Shown here in pieces: positions 59,259-64,000 of a stretch of DNA of 64,000 nucleotides (position 1 is the first letter of the stretch; every line of letters begins with the position of its first letter). The position numbers and the translations under genes were made by a program. Source of the stretch: Mucilaginibacter sp. 44-25 (GTDB lineage: Bacteria; Bacteroidota; Bacteroidia; Sphingobacteriales; Sphingobacteriaceae); contig MKTS01000013.1 of the NCBI GenBank assembly GCA_001898335.1, positions 310,001-374,000 of the forward strand, given 5' to 3'. The notes beneath the pieces are model-generated. The model saw nothing but the letters and a program-made list of their open reading frames with translations. It was not told where the DNA came from and did no database searches.

Positions 59259-60296
59259 ATGGCTGATGATGCTAATTTAATAGAAAGCGACGAGCAGGAC
59301 CTGTACGAACACCTGCGAGTAGTGGTTGACAAGGGACAGTCGCTGCTGCGTATTGATAAATTTTTGATGCACCGTGTGGAGAACGCGTCGCGCAACCGCA
59401 TACAAAACGCCATTGATGCCGGCAACGTGCTGGTGAATGACAAGATCATCAAAGCCAGCTATAAGGTAAAGCCGCAGGACATTATATCAGTGGTACTGCC
59501 GCATCCGCCCCGTGATACTGAGGTTTATCCTGAAAACATCCCGCTGGATATAGTTTATGAAGATGATGATGTGCTCATTGTAAATAAACCGGCAGGCATG
59601 GTGGTACACCCGGGATATAACAACTATACCGGCACACTTGTTAACGCCCTGGTATACCATTTTCAGCAATTACCTACCCTGCCCGGTAATGACGGACGGC
59701 CGGGCCTGGTACACCGTATTGATAAGGATACCAGCGGACTGCTACTCATCAGTAAAAACGAGCGCAGCATGAATTACCTGGCCAAACAGTTTTTTGACCA
59801 TACCATAAACAGGCGCTACCTTGCATTGGTTTGGGGCGATATTGAACAAGATGGCACCGTAACCGGCTACATAGGCCGTAGCGTAGCCGACAGGCGTGTA
59901 ATGGGCATTTATGACGATCCTGAAAAAGGCAAATGGGCGGTAACCCATTATAAGGTACTGGAACGCATGGGTTATGTTACCCTGATAGAGTGTAAACTGG
60001 AAACCGGCCGTACCCACCAGATAAGGGCGCATATGAAACATATTGGGCACCCCCTGTTTAGCGATGCTACTTATGGTGGCGATAAAATATTAAAGGGTAC
60101 TACTTTTAATAAATACCGCCAGTTTGTGGAGAATTGTTTTGCCCTGATGCCACGGCAGGCCCTCCACGCGCAATCACTTGGTTTTTTACACCCTTCGCTT
60201 AAAAAGAATATTTACTTTGAAGCGCCGCTGCCCGCCGACTTTGAAGCCGTGCTGGAAAAATGGCGAAGGTACACCCAGGCCGATAACGAAAGTTAA
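59259..60296 (+). CDS. rluD: RluA-family pseudouridine synthase (RluD-like)
   Basis: The 345-aa enzyme has an N-terminal S4 RNA-binding domain (about 25-85, RIDKFLMHRVENASRNRIQNA) and a catalytic domain with the Asp in VHRIDKDTSGLLL and a later LETGRTHQIRAHM. RluD-type enzymes modify helix 69 of 23S rRNA. The family is clear; whether it modifies rRNA or tRNA is not decided. Its ATG directly follows a -7 box. Confidence 0.92.
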   Translation: MADDANLIESDEQDLYEHLRVVVDKGQSLLRIDKFLMHRVENASRNRIQNAIDAGNVLVNDKIIKASYKVKPQDIISVVLPHPPRDTEVYPENIPLDIVYEDDDVLIVNKPAGMVVHPGYNNYTGTLVNALVYHFQQLPTLPGNDGRPGLVHRIDKDTSGLLLISKNERSMNYLAKQFFDHTINRRYLALVWGDIEQDGTVTGYIGRSVADRRVMGIYDDPEKGKWAVTHYKVLERMGYVTLIECKLETGRTHQIRAHMKHIGHPLFSDATYGGDKILKGTTFNKYRQFVENCFALMPRQALHAQSLGFLHPSLKKNIYFEAPLPADFEAVLEKWRRYTQADNES

Positions 60297-60430
60297 ATGG
60301 CATAAACAAAAACGTTGTACCACCCGTTTCAAAAAGATAATTGCACACCCCGATCAATAATTTTTTCTGTTAAAAAGTGTTCATATAAGATAATTTGTCC
60401 AATAGTTTATATACCATACACCGTTCACCA

Positions 60431-61264
60431 ATGCCTGCTTTTATAAATTTTAACGGAGAGCTTTTGCCTGAGGACGATAAGTTGCTTACTATTGGCAACA
60501 GGGCGTTCAGGTATGGCGACGGGCTTTTTGAGAGCATGCGGCTGATGAAGGGAAAACTAAAGTTTCCCGAGCTACATGCCGAACGCCTGCAAAAAGGCAT
60601 GAAAGCGTTAAAAATTGATGGCTACTCACAGACCGACAGCTGGTTTTTAAAAGATAAGGTTGAAGAACTGGCTCGCCGGAATAAGTTGAAACATGGCCGG
60701 GTACGGCTTACGGTTTACCGTGATGCCGAAGGCCTCTACACCCCATCACAAAACAAGATGGGATACTGTATAGAAATAAGCCCGCTGGACGAGCCGAGAT
60801 ATTATCTTAATGAGAAGGGCCTGATCATGGATGTGTACAGCGAACTGAAAAAGCCGTTCAACTATCTTTCCAACATAAAAACCTGCAATTCGCTCATTTA
60901 TGTAATGGCTGGCCTGTTTAAGCAGCAGAACCGGCTGGATGATATTTTTTTACTGAATGATAACAGCAACCTTTGCGAAGCCGGCAGCTCTAATATTTTT
61001 GTTTGGTACCAGAACCATTTGTATACACCGGCCCTGAGCGAGGGTTGCGTAGAGGGTGTTATGCGCCGGGTAGTGATACAACTGGCCCGCGAGAACAACA
61101 TCCCGGTAACAGAAGCGCAGATCAACGCTGAAGTATTAAATGAAGCCGATGAGGTTTTCCTGACCAATGCCACCAAAGGCATACAATGGGTAATGGGCTA
61201 TGGCGTAAAACGCTACTTTAACCGCCTGAGCAAAGCACTGATGGATGAATTGAATAAATTGTAA
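60431..61264 (+). CDS. Class IV aminotransferase (IlvE or PabC-like)
   Basis: The 277-aa PLP enzyme has the fold-type IV layout: FNGELLPEDDKLLTIGNRAFRYGDGLFES, the Schiff-base Lys in NIKTCNSLIYVMA, and EAGSSNIFVWYQ with SEGCVEGVMR. It could act on branched-chain amino acids, D-amino acids or aminodeoxychorismate. The ATG at 60431 is chosen because the frame upstream begins with TTG. It ends six bases before the convergent toxin gene. Confidence 0.85.
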   Translation: MPAFINFNGELLPEDDKLLTIGNRAFRYGDGLFESMRLMKGKLKFPELHAERLQKGMKALKIDGYSQTDSWFLKDKVEELARRNKLKHGRVRLTVYRDAEGLYTPSQNKMGYCIEISPLDEPRYYLNEKGLIMDVYSELKKPFNYLSNIKTCNSLIYVMAGLFKQQNRLDDIFLLNDNSNLCEAGSSNIFVWYQNHLYTPALSEGCVEGVMRRVVIQLARENNIPVTEAQINAEVLNEADEVFLTNATKGIQWVMGYGVKRYFNRLSKALMDELNKL

Positions 61265-61270
61265 ACTTGC

Positions 61271-61561
61271 CTAAAGCGAACTTTGTCTGGTATCAAAAAA
61301 GCGTAACACAATTATACGCTTATCGCGTATGTTGTAAAACACCTTTAGACGTTTATGCACTACAAATGCCCGTATATTTTTATCAGGCAGTTCCAAACTT
61401 CCTATTTCCGGATAATTACCTATAAGCTCTAAAAAATTGATGATAAGATCTTTAAAATTAACAGCCGCCACACTGCCAAAATCCTTTTTTATGTAGTTGA
61501 GTATATCTTCAAAGTCTTGTTCAGCTTTTTTGGATAAAACTACCTCAAGACCACTTGGCAT
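61271..61561 (-). CDS. RelE/ParE-family toxin
   Basis: The 96-aa protein has the ParE/RelE fold: VVLSKKAEQDFEDILNYI, then FLELIGNYPEIGSLE, the RAFVVHKRLKVFYNI strand and IIVLRFFDTRQ at the end. The family either cuts mRNA on ribosomes or blocks gyrase. It overlaps the antitoxin gene by 17 bases, so both are made from one transcript. Confidence 0.88.
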   Translation of the reverse strand: MPSGLEVVLSKKAEQDFEDILNYIKKDFGSVAAVNFKDLIINFLELIGNYPEIGSLELPDKNIRAFVVHKRLKVFYNIRDKRIIVLRFFDTRQSSL

Positions 61562-61784
61562 ACTTAGCTTTTAGTTCGTTGAGTGATATGAGATCGCCGG
61601 CGTCTTTACTTTCTTCATATGCATTTATGATACCTTCTTGCTGATCCTGACTAAGTGACGACCATAGAGCGCCATCAGCATGTAGTGACTGGCTCATGGC
61701 ATCAAAAAATTGCTCCATCATAGAGCGGTCATTGATCTGATCTATCAATTGATGAAATTGAGATTTTAATTCAGCTAATTCCAT
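61545..61784 (-). CDS. Antitoxin of the RelE/ParE pair
   Basis: The 79-aa acidic, helical protein lies directly upstream of and overlapping the toxin gene. Its C-terminal half (WSSLSQDQQEGIINAYEESKDAGDL, then SLNELKAKYAKW) matches the addiction-module antitoxin pattern, which covers the toxin surface. A DNA-binding motif is not obvious, but a palindrome sits at its promoter. Confidence 0.8.
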   Translation of the reverse strand: MELAELKSQFHQLIDQINDRSMMEQFFDAMSQSLHADGALWSSLSQDQQEGIINAYEESKDAGDLISLNELKAKYAKWS

Positions 61785-61795
61785 ATATCAATAAA

Positions 61796-61808
61796 TATAC
61801 AAAGTATA
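61796..61808. promoter_or_regulatory. Palindrome upstream of the toxin-antitoxin operon
   Basis: TATAC-AAA-GTATA is an inverted repeat 11-23 bases before the antitoxin start codon. Type II toxin-antitoxin operons commonly have such an operator. Confidence 0.45.
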
Positions 61809-61823
61809 CAGCGATAATGCAAA

Positions 61824-62630
61824 CTACCCCACCGGATGTGCAAACATTGCCTTTATTCCCTCCAATATACCATCCCATAAATTGATACGGGCTTGTAGCG
61901 CCTGTTTTACGGCGACGGTAGCTTCGGCCCATTTGGCATCATCGGTGCCGCATAGTTCGGCGGTCATTTCGTAGGCCAGGTTAGAATGGTGGTCGCCGTC
62001 TACCTCTATGTGGCGTTCCAGGTAGTATACAAATATATCCAGTTTACCGGCGGTTTGGCCGTTAAGCTTTTTTACGATACTGGTGAAGATACCGGGGATC
62101 AGGTCCTCACGGCCAAAGGTAAATACAGCGGCCTGCACATGGGTTTTACCACTTTCAATTACTTCAAAAGTATGCTTTACAAACTCACGTGCCGCGCCGG
62201 GGATATTCGCGGCTTGTAACGCCTGGTGAATGTTTCCCAGCTTGCTGAATTCGGCAAACAAGTCAACAATGGCCGCCGCGCTGCAGCCGGCCTGGTTCAT
62301 GGCTTGTAAATAGAGCTCAAAGTGGCTGGTGCGGTTACCGCGTTCGTCCACATCGCTTTCCTCACCGGTTACTATCTCATTAATGAGGTAACGGGTGTTG
62401 GCATTACCTACCGGCATCCACGGCAGCGTAGTGCAAGTAAGGTTTTGCTGCAGCACTTTAAGTAACGACATAAAATCCCATACGGCAAAAACATGGTGCT
62501 GCATAAAAAGGTGCAACTCATCAAGGCTGTTCACATGGTCATACAATGCGTGGTTGATCAATTGCTGGCGTAGCGGCTCTATCTCCTGCTTCAATTGCGC
62601 AATGCGCTCATTCTGTTCGGGCTTCATCAT
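61824..62630 (-). CDS. DUF3050 protein (heme-oxygenase-like fold)
   Basis: The 268-aa soluble helical protein matches DUF3050: HALYDHVNSLDELHLFMQHHVFAVWDFMSL, then a His/Glu-rich YLERHIEVDGDHHSNLAYEM. These histidines and glutamates could bind iron, as in the heme-oxygenase-like di-iron oxidases. The ATG at 62630 is chosen because residues before it are not like the family. It is divergent from the ceramidase-like gene, 94 bases apart. Confidence 0.85.
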   Translation of the reverse strand: MMKPEQNERIAQLKQEIEPLRQQLINHALYDHVNSLDELHLFMQHHVFAVWDFMSLLKVLQQNLTCTTLPWMPVGNANTRYLINEIVTGEESDVDERGNRTSHFELYLQAMNQAGCSAAAIVDLFAEFSKLGNIHQALQAANIPGAAREFVKHTFEVIESGKTHVQAAVFTFGREDLIPGIFTSIVKKLNGQTAGKLDIFVYYLERHIEVDGDHHSNLAYEMTAELCGTDDAKWAEATVAVKQALQARINLWDGILEGIKAMFAHPVG

Positions 62631-62724
62631 ATCAATTATGATGTAAAAATAAGGGTTACAGGTATATTGCCCGAACACTTTGCATATTATGACGTTTGAT
62701 TGATAACTATACAACCAACAGTTG

Positions 62725-63399
62725 ATGTTTGCAGCCATATTACCGCCCGATGGTGGCCTTGTTTACACCGAAACCAACCTCCATCATTTTTTCCCGGAGC
62801 CCTGGAACATGGTATCATCCGCCCTGTTCCTGATACCGGGAATTTACTGGCTTATTAAGCTGAAAGGCTTTAACCGGCAATACACTTTCCTGAGCATAGC
62901 TACCTGGCTACTGCTCACAGGGTGTGTGGGCAGTACCGTTTACCACGGCCTGCGCAAATGGCGCTTTTTTATTATGATGGATTGGCTGCCCATAGCCATC
63001 CTTTGCCTGCTGGCAAGCGTGTATTTCTGGATCAAATTTAGCGGGCGCATGTATGTTGGAGCAATAGCGCTGATAGTTTTCCTGGCTTTAACATTTAGTA
63101 TCAGAAAACTTATGCCTCGTTATGATATTCAATTACTCATCAGCCTTAATTATACGGTAATGGTGTTAATGATAGTTTTGCCGCTTATGCTGCTGTTATG
63201 GCGGCTGCACTGGCAAAACAGTGGGCTTGTTTTTGGCGCGCTGCTGGCATTTGGCATTGCCATAGGTTTCAGAGTGTATGATAAATATACTACCCTAAGC
63301 ATAGGCACGCATTTCCTGTGGCACACCTTCGGGGCAATAGCCACATCATTAATGTTTGTATTTATTTACCGCATAAACGGCATCAAAACGCAAAGTTGA
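62725..63399 (+). CDS. Ceramidase-like (CREST superfamily) membrane protein
   Basis: The 224-aa protein has seven predicted membrane helices. The CREST residues are in place: E16 in YTETN, S70 and H74 in GSTVYHG, D86 in MMDWLP, and two His with a three-residue gap in GTHFLWHTFG near the C-terminus. Together these bind a zinc ion in alkaline ceramidases and related enzymes. It may cut ceramide-like lipids, which Sphingobacteriaceae make. The ATG at 62725 follows a TTG that also opens the frame. Confidence 0.8.
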   Translation: MFAAILPPDGGLVYTETNLHHFFPEPWNMVSSALFLIPGIYWLIKLKGFNRQYTFLSIATWLLLTGCVGSTVYHGLRKWRFFIMMDWLPIAILCLLASVYFWIKFSGRMYVGAIALIVFLALTFSIRKLMPRYDIQLLISLNYTVMVLMIVLPLMLLLWRLHWQNSGLVFGALLAFGIAIGFRVYDKYTTLSIGTHFLWHTFGAIATSLMFVFIYRINGIKTQS

Positions 63400-63401
63400 G
63401 T

Positions 63402-64000
63402 TTAACGAAGATCGAACAGGTTATCTACACCAAGAATTTTACGTGAGGTAAAACCCTCTCCGTATTTGGCCCCAATGCTTTTACCATATTCGCGGCCGCG
63501 GCCATTTACCTGCTCAATAAAATCAGGTGAGGATATGTAGGTCTGCGGCTCATCATCATTCCAGTCGGGGTTGTGAAATTGTGAACCGTAGGCATAAATG
63601 CTCTCTATCTTTTTATCCCAAAACTCGGTTACATCAACAATTATATCAGGTTTAATATACCTGTCCTGTATAAAATGTAGCACCTGGTTTGGGCGCCAGG
63701 CTTCCTGCGGCTGCCCATCGGTATCAAAAGTTTCTATCCTGCGTAGTCCGGCTAAAAAAGCCGATGCCTCCACCAATTCATTGGCCCGGCCATGATCCGG
63801 GTGGCGGTCATGATACGCGTTGGTGATCACAATTTCGGGCTGATATTTTCTAATGGCGGCAATAACCTTTAACTGGTACTCTTGTGTATTCTGGAAAAAA
63901 CCATCGGGCAGGGCCAGATTATCGCGTACGGTTAAGCCCAGTATTTCGGCTGCTTTGGCGGCTTCGCGGTCGCGTATCTCGGCAGAACCGCGCGTGCCAA
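63402..64000 (-). CDS. bshB1: Bacillithiol biosynthesis deacetylase BshB1 (5' end outside window)
   Basis: The frame runs from the stop at 63402 to the window edge, giving 198 residues of a PIG-L family deacetylase with the N-terminus missing. The visible part has GTRGSAEIRDREAAKAAEIL, NLALPDGFF and a zinc-site YHDRHPDHGRAN. BshB1 removes the acetyl group from GlcNAc-malate, giving the amine used to make bacillithiol. The convergent ceramidase-like gene stops two bases before it. Confidence 0.92.
   Translation of the reverse strand, partial: GTRGSAEIRDREAAKAAEILGLTVRDNLALPDGFFQNTQEYQLKVIAAIRKYQPEIVITNAYHDRHPDHGRANELVEASAFLAGLRRIETFDTDGQPQEAWRPNQVLHFIQDRYIKPDIIVDVTEFWDKKIESIYAYGSQFHNPDWNDDEPQTYISSPDFIEQVNGRGREYGKSIGAKYGEGFTSRKILGVDNLFDLR

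Noticed and set aside
1..64000. tRNA, rRNA, CRISPR or a known riboswitch
   Set aside because: No cloverleaf with CCA-type end, rRNA core sequence, regularly spaced repeats or recognisable riboswitch core was seen when reading both strands.

Overview
The window looks like chromosomal DNA of a Bacteroidota of the family Sphingobacteriaceae, with Mucilaginibacter or Pedobacter the best guess. The evidence is: many -7 promoter boxes of the form TAnnTTTG and almost no Shine-Dalgarno sites; a bacillithiol deacetylase (BshB1); a DUF2723/GT117 membrane glycosyltransferase; DUF2147, DUF983, DUF72, DUF2130 and DUF1343 (NamZ) proteins; a stand-alone MnmD; and an ECF sigma factor coupled to a membrane protein with a barrel-like C-terminus. 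No rRNA, tRNA, insertion sequence, prophage or CRISPR array was seen. Coding density is high and most genes sit in short operons separated by hairpins.

Layout. 1-10 kb: serine hydrolase, secreted phosphodiesterase with a small secreted protein, PhnP-like hydrolase, acyltransferase-like membrane protein, DUF72, SDR with an AraC-type regulator, DUF1345. 10-14 kb: YwbE, then the arginine genes argH and argE-like, then DUF2130. 14-24 kb: RemB/Wzi-like barrel protein, DUF2723 glycosyltransferase, a type III polyketide synthase with its methyltransferase, an Fpg/Nei protein without a zinc finger, a four-helix-bundle protein, a HAD phosphatase, AraC regulator and DUF983. 24-34 kb: multi-PAS histidine kinase with a single-domain response regulator, enoyl-CoA hydratase, CbpA/CbpM chaperone pair, an orphan ABC ATPase, metallophosphoesterase. 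34-44 kb: small secreted Tyr/His/Arg-rich proteins, VOC protein, HAD, MBL hydrolase, ROK regulator with GH3 glycosidase, three tandem DUF2147 genes, YceI and an alpha/beta hydrolase.

44.1-45.9 kb is an AT-rich insert-like cassette with an XRE-HTH/ImmA-IrrE metallopeptidase protein and an unrecognised 159-aa partner. It has two near-identical operator-like repeats flanking its promoter and is the best candidate for an undescribed system. 46-56 kb: Gfo/Idh/MocA oxidoreductase, cell-wall amidase, MnmD, MazG, ECF sigma operon, LolC/E-like permease, NamZ muramidase, Fmt. 56-64 kb: lysine 6-transaminase, ACC-deaminase-like enzyme, RluD-like synthase, class IV aminotransferase, a RelE/ParE toxin-antitoxin pair, DUF3050, a ceramidase-like membrane enzyme and the 3' part of bshB1.

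Pattern across the window: in at least four genes (5124-, 23168+, 47835-, 59259+) the TAnnTTTG box ends exactly four bases before the ATG, which predicts leaderless transcripts. Several promoters (argE-like, yceI, amidase, AraC, HTH-peptidase) carry long inverted repeats over or next to the -7/-33 region.
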